Positions 11,377 through 23,105 of a stretch of DNA of 64,000 bases are shown here, one piece after another. The position numbers and the translations under genes are program-made. Position 1 is the first letter of the stretch. Every line of letters starts with the position of its first letter. Below the pieces are notes generated by a model. That model was not told the DNA's origin and did no database searches. It saw nothing but the letters and a program-made list of their open reading frames with translations. The stretch comes from Symbiodinium natans (taxonomy: Eukaryota; Sar; Dinophyceae; Suessiales; Symbiodiniaceae): the NCBI GenBank assembly GCA_905221605.1, contig CAJNDS010002389.1, forward strand, positions 1-64,000, given 5' to 3'.

Positions 11377-14300
11377 ATGAATCCTGTTTGTCGGCTGACT
11401 TGGTTCACTTGAAGGTCCTCTACAGTTCTTGTAAATGTTGCTGAGAGAGCATGATCGGATACTTGTTCGGTGGGCATATAGTGTGCGGTTCCCAGACCAG
11501 GAATAAGGTTCCAAGATTGATGGGTGCCCGCCAGAGCCCCGGCTTGCTCAACAACAGTTTGGCTAGCTGCGACGCTTGCAGCGCCTGCCTGATTCATCGC
11601 CAGACCAATCTTGAGCAACGACACATTCTACTTCTAAGAGGTGCTACCTCTCTCCCGGAGAGGGGTGCCTCAGCTGAAAACACTAGGTAGGGGCATGCTC
11701 TCGCCCTTCCCAGGAACGGGTGCAGCGTTTACGGGAGCTGAAAAACATCCATGAACTGAAAGACAGTGTCCCAAGGATTACGGACCAGCGGATAGCCAAC
11801 ACACAAATGCATATGTGCAAAGCGCATATATTTTCTTGAGCCAGTCAAGTTCAAGTCGTTGGTACGTAGATGTAGGTAGGCACAAATTTGGTAGGCTGTC
11901 TACAGTAGGCATTGCAAGAAAATATACATAAGGCAGCCGAAGCCCATCCTGCACCTTGAAATCCTGGGTCGAATGCACTGAAGGTATCCCCCAACCCCGG
12001 GTCTCCCTCACGGCCAGAACCGTCCGTCGTCTTTCGCGCCCGAACTTTGAGACGCCAGCCCTGGAACGCTGATCCGGTCAAGCTCGTTGAGGCTTTAGGA
12101 TTAGGCTTAGAAGGGCTCACGAGCAGTTCCACAGCTTCTTGGGTGCGAAACTGAAGCCTCGGTGGCATTCTGGCTTAGGCATCGATGGGGTTTCTGCGTT
12201 TGACATAAGACAGCCTGTCTCGAATCCGACAACAATCTTGAGACCCACCCACCTCAACCCAAAGAACCAAAGCTGATGATGGGCTGGAAACATCTCGCTT
12301 TGCATCTGGTAGGGCCTGAAGTCTTGCAGTCTTCCCGATTCTTTTGATATTGGCTGTAGAGCCATGGTGCTTTGGGCCCCAGGGTTGAGGCTTGGGGCTT
12401 AGGCACTAAACCGAAACAAGCCGCGTTTTCAGGGAGGACCCCGTGCTGGAGTAGAAACCCGGCGCGGGCACAGTGTCGCTCGGAGGGAACAACTCCTGGT
12501 AGCACAGTAGGCGCTTGGAAAAAGCTTGGGCTTAGGCTTTTGCTGTTTTGTTGAGGGGTGAGGGCTCGCCGTCTCATTTGAGAACTAACAGCGCACCAGA
12601 GCTAGACGCGATGGAGCCTTGGAGTTTGATGGAATCAAACTTTCCGGGTCTGCTAAGGAGTGCCCACGCAATGAGAGAGTCAGATGGTGATAGAAGCTTG
12701 AACCATAAACCCTGCACTTGACAGCTCACAAGCCAATTGACAGCTTCCAACCCTACTACCTGAAATCCAAAGCACAACCCTTTCGCTTCTCCTAGCAGCT
12801 GTTTGACTTCCTCTTACATGCAAGAATCATTAATTAAGGGCCTTTGGTTTCAACCTTTATAAATCCAGACTTAGCCACAGAGCCCTCCTAAAAGCCACAC
12901 ATAATTTCAGAGCGCGTTCATTGCCTATTTTTGTATTAATGTTATGGGTGTTTTAGGGACCTTTTCGCAGGCTCGTTCACCTTCATCAATTGACGCCCCT
13001 CGGAATCCCTGCTAATGCAATATTAAATTTACACGCGCCTTTCTTGCTTGCCAGTCCAAAAGTATGATGAACCGGCTTTTCCAGTTAGCTTCCTCGCCAT
13101 GATTCCCAGGTGTTACACGGTTATAGCTGAAGAACCTGATGTGGGGGGCGTTGGCGTGCTGAATTCATTCGCTTTGCTCACGCGGTACTAAAGCCATTTT
13201 ACACTGACACAGCCATGCTTGTCAAGACTTCCGATTCTGTGTGTGTGCGTGTGTGTGCACGTGGCGTGCGTGTGCGTGCGTGTGCGTTTATCTAGCTCCT
13301 GATATTTGATATGGTTTGTTGTGTCTTGCTTTTTTGTGTTTTGCATTTTGGCCCTCGGCAAAGCAAGAAACAACAGCCACATACTCAAAGTCAGCTACAC
13401 AACTCTGCAAAGCGTCTCAAAGAACGATGCCACGAGTAACGTGTGCGTTTATCAGTTTCTGCCCAAACAAAAGAAGCAGGAAGAAGAAAAAAACACTTGT
13501 GATGAAGGTTAAGTCGGTTTGCGCCTCAGGCCCGGCACCCTATATCGTAGACTACTCTATCACAAGCCGAAAGAAGGTTGCACCTGAGACTGCGCTTGCA
13601 TGGACAACAGCCGAGAGACTCGCTGCCCCGTGCACCTGAGATGAGCACCGGGAGCTTGGGGCTCGGAATTGAGGCGTAGTAAAGGGCTTTCCGGTTCTGT
13701 CAGGCAGCAGGTTTCAATGGTCCTAAGTACTGTCGAGCTTGATGTGTTCAAACTGTAGGACATTCGGCCCTAAAGCCTGGGGCCCGTGATGTTGAGGTTC
13801 GGAGTAGTGGGCACAGCCTCATGCACTTTGCGAGGTTTTTGCAAGATTCTAGTTCAGCTCACAGCTGTGTTCACAAGCTATCTTGGCACAGATCGAGCAC
13901 TCTTTCTTCTCCATAAAAATGCATTGTGCTTCGCTTTGCAACCATGCTTGAACTCCTGGTGAGCCTGAAAGTTGGAAGCCAAAATGGCATGTGCGATGAG
14001 TGCCTCAGGGCGATGCCTTAGAGCGCCTCAGAGGCTTTCGTTACATCGACATGGCCAATGCTGTGAGCCTGGCGGGGCCTAGCGTTGTGATCCAAAACAT
14101 CCATGAAGAGAAGGGTGACACAGGGCTTGAACGCCTCTGAAATGCGTGGTAGGGTGTCGCTGGCATTGCCTGGCTGCGCTGGTTTGCGAAACTCTCTCTC
14201 TCTCCACAACACCTAGGGAGGCCTAACCTAGGTTTGGACTTCTAAGCCCTCAAAAAGTTGTAGTTTCCGCCTCAAGCCAAGAACAAGAACAAAGTGCGAG

Positions 14301-14851
14301 ACTGCTACAGGCCTCGCAGGCTGCATAGCCGAGGCCGCACCAAGATAGTCTCTCAAACTTCTACTGACCCGTTTAAGGCTTGAAAGTTCGACGGCAGGTC
14401 ACGTGAAGGGAGTACCCTGGCGCCGATCCACCCCGAACTCAGACAGCGGCGAGGTGGAAAGCGGCGTCTCCTTGAAATAGAAGCTTTTAGTAGTAAAAAA
14501 GCTTGTAAGACTCAACGAGGCTTGGTTTGGGAGGGTTTGTTGGGTTGCAAGGTCTAGAGCGGTCTTGGTTCAGGGTTGGGGTTTCGGGCTTCAAAAACAA
14601 AAACTTCTCACTTCTGAATCAACTTCTTGCCGACATTTTGAGTGCGTGTCTGGACAGCTTGGGGAAGCGCTACTTGGTTCCTGCTGCATTGCATTATTGC
14701 GGCTGTGGAGCTGTACAGGTTTGAGATTGAGAGTCAGGGCTTGGACGGGAGTTCAGAATCGCTATCTTACTTTCGGCTGCAAGGACTTCAGGGAAGGTTC
14801 GTGCGAAAGCACTGCCTGGGGTCATGCATGGCAAGCGGTGCTCAAAGCAAT
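11377..14851. other. Mid-GC interval, no gene firmly recognised
   Basis: Mixed-composition DNA with short overlapping open frames on both strands. At 14018-14212 (minus) a 64-codon frame reads FMDVLDHNAR and VDVTKASEAL. A second frame just downstream (about 13890-14017) reads EALIAHAILASNFQAHQEF. Together they look like one coding stretch broken by a frameshift, but I do not recognise the protein. Degraded TTTAGGG-like words occur at about 12380-12415 and 14521-14590. Confidence 0.4.
13237..13290. repeat. TG/CG-rich microsatellite
   Basis: Imperfect (TG)n interspersed with CG (TGTGTGTGTGCGTG pattern) over about 50 bp, a potential Z-DNA-forming alternating purine-pyrimidine tract. Confidence 0.85.
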
Positions 14852-15277
14852 TCACCCCGGCCGCATCCCTGAGCAAAATGTTCTGAACAGCTGTTGCTGA
14901 GCAGCCTTTTGCACTTTTAGAATCGCTGCAAGAATCTTTGTAATAGTGGAGTTTGTGGGATTGTCGTGGTCCACCGAAGGAAAAATCAGTGTGGCAACAG
15001 GCGACAGGTATCGACAGGCACTGGAAGTTTGCAAGCTCTTTCCGAGGTAGATTGCTTTTGCTAGCGGCACCACATCCTGTCCCGAAAGTGTCTTGTTCCG
15101 AACGGTTCGTAACGGGCACACATAAAGCAAGATGTGCATGACCTCAAAAGAACCATGTTGTAGTGAGAGCCTGATGTCTAGCGTGAATGAAGAGCAGAAG
15201 GGGAGTTCAAGCACTGGTTCAGTGAATCGTCCAGAACCTGGTGCCTTTTCTGAGAATGTAACTAAAACAGAGCTCAC
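14852..15277 (-). other. Open, exon-like stretch, unknown product
   Basis: 141 codons on the minus strand beginning with ATG at 15277. The translation is of normal complexity with a hydrophobic stretch (MHILLYVCPL, residues about 47-56) and a K-rich tail (KILAAILKVQKAAQQQLF). No domain is recognised. A second minus-strand frame overlaps it (14694-15119), so at most one is real. Reported because of length and composition only. Confidence 0.2.
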
Positions 15278-17913
15278 AAAGCACGCTTCCGTCTGGCACG
15301 TGATGAACCCTACACCGTAACCTTACAATTCGCTGTTGGCGTGGTAACCAGGGCGCAAAGTTTCCCAAGAGGATCTGCGCCCCAGGACCGTGAACGGATT
15401 TAAGGTTTTGGGGCTTTATGCATTTGGGTTTTTCAGTACTTAGGTTTTGAGCCCTTCAAGCAACTCAACGCTCCGAGCGATAAGATGTCCACTGCAAGGC
15501 GCGATGTCATAGCGATGGTACTCTCTTGCCTGGCAAAGAAGCGCTCATGTTGTGGCAGGTAGGGTCGATTTTGCAAGTCAGGACATACTAGGGATTTGTC
15601 AAAGCTGCACCATGCTGCACCAATTGCTGGGAACCGATCCAAAGTGTCATCGTGTGAAGCTACGAGTCCCAAGCTGTTGCAAAGGCGTGCAGAATTGATA
15701 GAATGGGCTCCATTACTCTAAATCCCTGCATCCATTCAGCTTCATGATTCAAGAAGCTATTCCAGTGTGTGGGTGGGGGGGGGGGTTCACAGAATATAGG
15801 ATCTCCTACGCTTTGGCGCTCGCTGAGAAGTCGAGCAAGATTCCAATCACCGGAGCCGAGAAGACTTCATTCCAGAACCCTACCTTCTCAAATCTCAAAA
15901 TCGAACCATTGTCGGATGAGCGTCTGGACTTGTCTCGTAGGCCGAGTATACCCGCGGTGACGGCACCTCTCTCCCAGGGTCTAGGATGCAAGAGTCTCTC
16001 ATGACTTCTGAGTTTTGGGGAAAGCCCTGAAGCTCAATCGTTGACCTTAAACCTTCAGCACATGCGTGCACAAGCAAAGACGATTCCGAAACACATATTG
16101 AAACAATGCAGCGGTATCCCGAGCCAGGCTGCCCTAAGCTCTATTCCTCTTTGCCTCCAACCTGCAGACCCCCAAGTCTCAAAATTCTCCAAACCTTTCG
16201 ACCCTTAAACAAACGTCACACCTTGAGCATCCTAACGCCCTGGGGATCGAGCTTCATGTATGTACAAGTACCCAGCGCCTACACCCCAATTAAGCCCTAA
16301 ACCTAGGTTACCGGGAATCCCAGTGAGCCGTTAGGCTTCAGAATCCTGTGCTGCAACCCGAAGCCCCTCGCCCCAAAGCCTCATTCGCCCCAAACTCTCA
16401 TTCCTCAAAGCCCAAACTCAAACAAGCCCCTGGCCCTAACCCCAAGACCCCTCAAAAGCCACAAAGTCTAAAACCCTAAGGACCTAAGCCTCTAAACCTG
16501 AAACCCTTTGCCCTAAGTCAAGCCCTAAACCCTAAACCCTTATAAACCAAAGGGCCCCTGCATCACGGACGTGGCCCTTCACCTAAAGATCCTACAGAAC
16601 ATGGCTCCGAGTCTTATTGGATGGCTTTCGATAGAAGTTGCTGACGCTACAGCCTACAAGGCCGAAGCCTTACCAACCACACCAAAACCGTCACGCGCCA
16701 AACGCAGGAGCCAAGTCCTTCAACGCTCATCCTGAACAGAAGCCCAGCCCCAAACTATGAACTGAAAGCGCCTCAGTGGATGCCACTCGACTGCGGGTGG
16801 ATGTCAGGGTGCACGTGAGCGCCAGGGCCGGGTCCTAGCATTTGAGGTGAGGTGAGGGGCGCATGGCTGGATGGCTTTGCAGCTCCTTGATGCTTGGGTT
16901 GGGGGTTTCAGGCTCAAAATCCAGAAGCTTGTGGTTCACTCACAGTTCAAAGACGTCTGCCTTGTGCTGCTTCGGATGGATTTTGACTAGAATAAACAGG
17001 AAAGAACCAGGCTCCTGCTGTTCTCATGAAAGCTTGAAGACGTTCGTTTGCTCAGGTTTCAAGAGAATATTCCGCCGACATCGGCAAGGGCACGAGCGTC
17101 GGGTGAACACCTGTTTGTTGACTTTTGACGCCCTATGGCCCTATGGCCAGGGTACGGATTTGGGCTGAGGCCGTGCAGGTTTTCAGGTTTTGCTCTATTG
17201 AGCGGGTGCCGGCCACAGCCCGCCACGGCACAAACAGAAAACATGACTTAGTCTTTTTTTTGGCGGGAAGGGGAGGCCACAAAGGGTTTCGGGCCTGGGG
17301 TTTCGAGTGCTTACCTTACGGCCCCGGACCCTTCCCAGACCACCCACCCAAGTCGACCTTGCTGATGCAGCTGATGCCTCCCCAAGAACGCTAAGAAAAC
17401 ATGAAGGGAAGATGCACCGATGTTCCCTAGACGGGAAATTCATGCTCTCTCGCTTGCGCAACCTACTCGGGCCAGGGCCCTCGATGACCAGCTGGGCCTC
17501 TTGGCCCACTGCTGTCGCAGGCAGTTCTCGGCCTTCTCCCCATTGGCTAGCACATGCTAGCAAGCTCATGCACTCTGTCTGGCAGGAGCACAAGCCCGGA
17601 CAGCCACACCGGCAGGGGGGGTAAAAAATTTTTCACCACTGCTGTGGCCAAGCAATTGCTCACGGAGCGTTTCCAAGTCCGGGAGCCAGCAACCGGCATC
17701 TGGTTGCCGATCCTCCCTGTGTTTTCCCTCTGGCTCACAGATCGCTTGGCAGCGACACGCTGAGACCCCCACTGTGACCCCACTTGCTGTGCAAATGCCA
17801 CTGGCAGCTTCGGACGAGGAGTTGCTGACTGCCGCATTGCTGGCCTGTTTATGCCGGAGCACACACCCGGCTGCCTGAGCTAGCACAGTGCTACGCTCAC
17901 GGCTAAGAAGAGT
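15278..17913. other. Mid-GC interval with decayed telomere-like tract
   Basis: No gene recognised. A G run lies at about 15776-15785. At about 16286-16550 the plus strand is crowded with AAACCC, CCCTAA and AAGCCC words, including CCCTAAACCCTAAACCC near 16520. I read this as a heavily mutated (CCCTAAA)n array. The remaining open frames overlap on both strands and none stands out. Confidence 0.5.
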
Positions 17914-18312
17914 TCAGATTGACTGTGTACAGCCTTCGTTCCTTGCTTGCACTTGCTGGTTGCGACGATGTAACCCATTCGGAGAAGAAGATCCTGGAAC
18001 ACCTTCCCCTGCAACTGCGAGAAGCTCAGGTCGGGGAAGCTTAATTTGGAAGCTTGAGATCTGAGCTGCCAACTCAGAGTTCAAGCTTCCAGATCGTTCA
18101 GAGCCGGGAAGCTTTGATTCAAAGACCAGCAACTCTGAATCAGCATGGAAAACAGACAGAGCGTCCCCTTCCCAACGCTGCAACTTTAATTCTTGCAGTT
18201 GGGTTTTAAGGATGAAGTGGGGATGTTCGAAGTGGAAAAATCCATACCTGCAAGCTCCACCTGACAAAACAAAAAGAAACAGTGTGGGCGTGGCCGTCTG
18301 AGCGACAGCCAA
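17914..18312 (-). other. Open, exon-like stretch, unknown product
   Basis: 132 codons on the minus strand, of mixed composition. It begins just before a pyrimidine-rich tract ending in TTTTGTCAG (minus strand, about 18275-18255), which has the form of a 3' splice acceptor. If that acceptor is used, the first codons would be intronic. The translation includes HFILKTQLQELKLQRWEGDA and ESKLPGSE. No family recognised. It lies within the duplicated segment described at 18250-19007. Confidence 0.25.
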
Positions 18313-19007
18313 GTTAGAGATCTAACTCCAGTAAACTCCACCAACACCAGATGTGCCTGAACGACCGGTAGCGAGGAGCTGGCGAGCGAGTCGCACCATT
18401 GCTCCTGCAGGAAAATAGGGCTTTGGAATCAGGGCTAGTTGAAGGATCACTTAGCAACCACGTCGGAGTTCAGGGATTAGGCATAGGGTTCAGGGTTCAG
18501 GGTTTGGGGCGGCATGCTGCCCAGGACGCAAGAAAACGTGTTGCTAAGTGATCGAAACAAACGAACCCTTTACATCAGACCTCGGCCATGAAGGTTGTAC
18601 AAGTAGTGCGGGAATTTTCAGTATCTTTGCATGGCTGCTTAACATTGATGGTGAAACACACAGCTTTCTGGCCCACCAGCACATCAAGCTCACAACTGGA
18701 GTCCAGCATGAAGAAGTATCTGCAACACGTGCCCCAAGAGTCGTCGACGGACTCAACACGCTGCTGTCAGAAACTTGCGACACACATCCCGAGCCATATA
18801 ACCTCCACCTGACAAAAACAAAACAAACGCTGCACCCTGCACCTGTACCATGTCCTGATCTGCTTTGAATTTTCCCCGTGGGAACTCCCTGAAAACTCCA
18901 CCAACACAAGCTGTGCCTGTGCAACCGGTGGTGAGGAGCTGGCGAACGATTCGCACCATTGCTCCTGCTTGCAATGGCAAGAAAGCAGGGGTTTGGAATC
19001 AGGGCTC
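18250..19007 (-). repeat. Diverged tandem duplication of a gene-like cassette
   Basis: Segments 18250-18437 and 18800-19007 are diverged direct copies about 557 bp apart. On the minus strand each has a conserved block of about 80 bp (copies at 18970-18892 and 18412-18333), then about 90 bp, then a pyrimidine tract ending TTTTGTCAGGTGGAG. In one frame the block encodes QEQWCESFASSS in one copy and QEQWCDSLASSS in the other. Further differences are A/V, Q/H and S/T, mostly conservative, as in coding sequence. CGCAAGTTTCTGACAG is also repeated (minus strand, about 19040 and 18785). I infer a duplicated exon, product unknown. Confidence 0.45.
18443..18555. repeat. Short inverted repeat enclosing telomere-like words
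   Basis: GATCACTTAGCAAC at about 18444-18457 and GTTGCTAAGTGATC at about 18540-18553 are inverted copies. They bracket about 85 bp containing GGGTTCAGGGTTCAGGG, a TTCAGGG variant of the telomere repeat. It could be a tiny foldback element or the footprint of a repaired break. Confidence 0.6.
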
Positions 19008-19239
19008 GGCCATAAAGCTTCTGTCAGAAACTTGCGGACACAAAGCCACTCCTGACGAGGCTTTCCCAAGTTACAAGCACGCCAAGAGCAAGAAAACAAA
19101 CCCCCATAGTTCACAGGGTGCTTACGATGGGCAAAGGAGAAGCTGCATGCTAGTGGGTTGTACGAAGGCGACATGGGGCAAAGAGAAGGCTGAAGGCGAA
19201 CGAAGTGTTCCGTGCGTTCCCGTGACACCTTCAAAGGCT

Positions 19240-19570
19240 AAACCTCTCGACTCTCAAAATCTCTAGTCAACTTTCAAACTCGGCATCATCAAATCTTCAA
19301 ATGCGTCCTGTCTCAAAGGTCGAACAACTCGTGCACCCGAACTGACGTCAAACTAACAATCTCTCAAACTTTGAGCCCGTCGATCTTTCAAGCTTTTGGT
19401 GTAAAATCTCAAGCCCTCGAGTTTTTAAACTTTCAATCTCCCGACGCCGGCCACGACTCTCACAGGACCTTCAAACTCAAAAATCGAACTTTCTAACTTT
19501 CAATCTCTGGAGCTCTCAAACTCGACCCCTCTCAAACTTAAGTTCGAAAGGCTACAAACTCGAAGCACCG
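19240..19570. repeat. Degenerate CTCAAACTTTC-type repeat
   Basis: The words TCTCAAACTTT, CTTTCAATCTC and CTCTCAAACTC recur every 15-40 bp. It is a decayed low-copy tandem repeat with no clear unit length. No coding frame of interest. Confidence 0.5.
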
Positions 19571-19708
19571 CCGAACGCCAAACCTTTAAGAGTTGGAGTC
19601 TTTTCAAGCTCGGGATGCGTGAGCCTGAGTTCGCAAACCTTCAACATCGAAGGCTGGGCCATCTTCAAACCAAAGGAAAAGTTATGCGAATATGTGCGCG
19701 TATTAAAC

Positions 19709-19724
19709 GTATATATATATATAC

Positions 19725-19770
<46 letters not shown>

Positions 19771-19804
19771 GAACACATATACATGAACACATATACATAT
19801 ATAA
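19709..19804. repeat. (TA)n and (ATATAC)n microsatellite
   Basis: A short TATATA tract passes into about ten hexamers of ATATAC with occasional GAACAC replacements. Repetitive Met-Tyr and His-Ile frames across it are artefacts. Confidence 0.95.
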
Positions 19805-19978
19805 GAAGAGACCTTCAGAGTCGCAGCTCTTTCTCAGAAGCGCGCCTGGGAACCATGCGGCACGAACTGGTCCGAGTTGTCTAAGCCAGCAAAGAGCTCT
19901 GCAAAGACGAACTGGACTCCATCCTGGCAGGATGGGTTTTGCACCAAAAGCTTGGGAAAGTCCGAAGTACCTGAACTA

Positions 19979-22966
19979 CATGTCCAAGTCATAGAGAGCC
20001 CCAAAAGCATTGGACTGCGCGTCCCGATCCTCAGCATCTTCTTGGCGGGCGCTGTGCATCGGCTCCACCATGGAAGCCTCAGTGGGTGTTCGCCAGCGGT
20101 TGCTTCGATCCTTCATTTCTTCTGGCGCGGATGCATACCCTTGACTACTGAGCACTAACCCGAAACCCCACACTTCCAACACTTCCAACCAGAACTTCGC
20201 GAAGCTCTCAACTTCGAACCCTGAGCCCGCTCATGACGTTCTCAAAGATCCGGTGGTCCCGCCCGACCTTTCCGCATCCACTTGATCCCCCTTACGAACA
20301 CTTCAGACGGCCTTATGCAGTTGCCAAGCCACGAGCACCTCCCGCGGCATCTCTTTGGACTGCCGCGGCTCCGGGATGGCCTCAAACAAGGGGCTTGGGG
20401 TTCTCGCTGTGGGTCTTGCAATCTCAGCTTCGGGGTCGGGATGTCAATCCACTTTAACTTCCCGGATGTATCGAGCACGATCAGTCTCATGGAGCCTTGA
20501 CCGAACAAAGCCTATGACAAACGGAACTGCAATTGTCTGTCAGCAAAATTCAGCAAATGGAGGAAAACAGAATTCGCATGTTCACAATCAGAGCCTGGTT
20601 GACCAGCACAGAGTCTATCTTGACAGCACTGTTTGTCGATTCGGGGGGGTCTTCATACTCCCTGCTGGATGCGTCCCTGTCGATTTCCCCTTGCCCTGCG
20701 TCTGACATCTGAGACGTTGACGCTAAAAGCCTTGGTTCTGTTTGAGCTGAAGGCATACTAGACCGTCTTTGTAGCAGGGGCATCGATCGCTTGGGTTTGG
20801 TCGGAAGCTTCCATGTCCAAGTCATAGAGAGCCCCAAAAGCATTGGACTGCGCGTCCCGATCCGATCCTCAGCATCTTCTTGGCGGGCGCTGTGCATCGG
20901 CTCCACCATGGAAGCCTCAGTGGGTGTTCGCCAGCGGTTGCTTCGATCCTTCATTTCTTCTGGCGCGGATGCATACCCTTGACTACTGAGCACTAACCCG
21001 AAACCCCACACTTCCAACACTTCCAACCAGAACTTCGCGAAGCTCTCAACTTCGAACCCTGAGCCCGCTCATGACGTTCTCAAAGATCCGGTGGTCCCGC
21101 CCGACCTTTCCGCATCCACTTGATCCCCCTTACGACCGCTTCAGACGGCCTTATGCCGTTGCCAAGCTACGAGCACCTCGCGCGGCATCTCTTTGGACTG
21201 CCGCGGCTCCGGGATGGCCTCAAACAAGGGGCTTGGGGTTCTCGCTGTGGGTCTTGCAATCTCAGCTTCGGGGTCGGGATGTCAATCCACTTTAACTTCC
21301 CGGATGTATCGAGCACGATCAGTCTCATGGAGCCTTGACCGGACAAAGCCCATGACAAACGGAACTGCAATTGTCTGTCAGCAAAATTCAGCAAATGAAG
21401 GAAAACAGAATTCGCATGTTCACAATCAGAGCCTGGTTGACCTGCACAGAGTCTATCTTGACAGCACTGTTTTGTCGATTCGGGGGGGGGTCTTCATACT
21501 CCCTGCTGGATGCGTCCCTGTCGATTTCCCCTTGCCCTGCGTCTGACATCTGAGACGTTGACACAAAAAACCTTGGTTCTGTTTGAGCTGAAGGCATACT
21601 AGACCGTCTTTGTAGCAGGGGCATCGATCGCTCGGGTTTGGTCGGAAGCTTCCATGTCCAAGTCATAGAGAGCCCCAAAAGCATTGGACTGCGCGTCCCG
21701 ATCCGATCCTCAGCATCTTCTTGGCGGCCGCTGTGCATCGGCTCCACCATGGAAGCCTCAGTGGGTGTTCGCCAGCGGTTGCTTCGATCCTTCATTTCTT
21801 CTGGCGCGGATGCATACCCTTGACTACTGAGCACTAACCCGAAACCCCAAACTTCCAACACTTCCAACCAGAACTTCGCGAAGCTCTCAACTTCGAACCC
21901 TGAGCCCGCTCATGACGTTCTCAAAGATCCGGTGGTCCCGCCCGACCTTTCCGCATCCACTTGATCCCCCTTACGAACGCTTCAGACGGCCTTATGCCGT
22001 TGCCAAGCTACGAGCACCTCGCGCGGCATCTCTTTGGACTGCCGCGGCTCCGGGATGGCCTCAAACAAGGGGCTTGGGGTTCTCGCTGTGGGTCTTGCAA
22101 TCTCAGCTTCGGGGTCGGGATGTCAATCCACTTTAACTTCCCGGATGTATCGAGCACGATCAGTCTCATGGAGCCTTGACCGAACAAAGCCTATGACAAA
22201 CGGAACTGCAATTGTCTGTCAGCAAAATTCAGCAAATGGAGGAAAACAGAATTCGCATGTTCACAATCAGAGCCTGGTTGACCAGCACAGAGTCTATCTT
22301 GACAGCACTGTTTGTCGATTCGGGGGGGTCTTCATACTCCCTGCTGGATGCGTCCCTGTCGATTTCCCCTTGCCCTGCGTCTGACATCTGAGACGTTGAC
22401 GCTAAAAGCCTTGGTTCTGTTTGAGCTGAAGGCATACTAGACCGTCTTTGTAGCAGGGGCATCGATCGCTTGGGTTTGGTCGGAAGCTTCCATGTCCAAG
22501 TCATAGAGAGCCCCAAAAGCATTGGACTGCGCGTCCCGATCCGATCCTCAGCATCTTCTTGGCGGGCGCTGTGCATCGGCTCCACCATGGAAGCCTCAGT
22601 GGGTGTTCGCCAGCGGTTGCTTCGATCCTTCATTTCTTCTGGCGCGGATGCATACCCTTGACTACTGAGCACTAACCCGAAACCCCACACTTCCAACACT
22701 TCCAACCAGAACTTCGCGAAGCTCTCAACTTCGAACCCTGAGCCCGCTCATGACGTTCTCAAAGATCCGGTGGTCCCGCCCGACCTTTCCGCATCCACTT
22801 GATCCCCCTTACGAACGCTTCAGACGGCCTTATGCCGTTGCCAAGCTACGAGCACCTCCCGCGGCATCTCTTTGGACTGCCGCGGCTCCGGGATGGCCTC
22901 AAACAAGGGGCTTGGGGTTCTCGCTGTGGGTCTTGCAATCTCAGCTTCGGGGTCGGGATGTCAATC
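19979..22966. repeat. About 840-bp tandem repeat, 3.6 copies, dimeric
   Basis: Direct repeats with starts at 19979, 20812, 21653 and 22491 and high identity (periods 833, 841, 838; the first is short because copy 1 lacks a duplicated GATCC). The fourth copy stops abruptly at 22966. Copies 1 and 3 share private variants absent from copy 2 (for example GACGCTAAAAGCC against GACACAAAAAACC), so the true unit is a dimer of 1679 bp. The minus strand of each full copy has a frame of about 158 codons whose first part reads EEMKDRSNRWRTPTEASM. It stays open in all copies, apart from the frame change caused by the GATCC difference. Plus-strand frames also persist. No known domain is recognised. Confidence 0.95.
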
Positions 22967-23039
22967 GACGTTAGTTTCGCTCGGAACCAACTTGACCCGA
23001 ACTCCAAGCCCTCAAGCCAAAAATCGCGAAACCATGACT

Positions 23040-23105
23040 TCTGGAAACTCGCAACTTAGAACCCTGAGTACGCTCATGACTTTCTCAAAGATCCATGGCC
23101 CGCCA
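23040..23105 (+). repeat. Diverged fragment of the 840-bp repeat
   Basis: ACCCTGAGTACGCTCATGAC then TTTCTCAAAGATCCATGG at about 23060-23097 matches the repeat segment that includes GCTCATGACGTTCTCAAAGA. It lies about 75 bp beyond the last full-identity copy and is an older, decayed edge copy. Confidence 0.6.
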
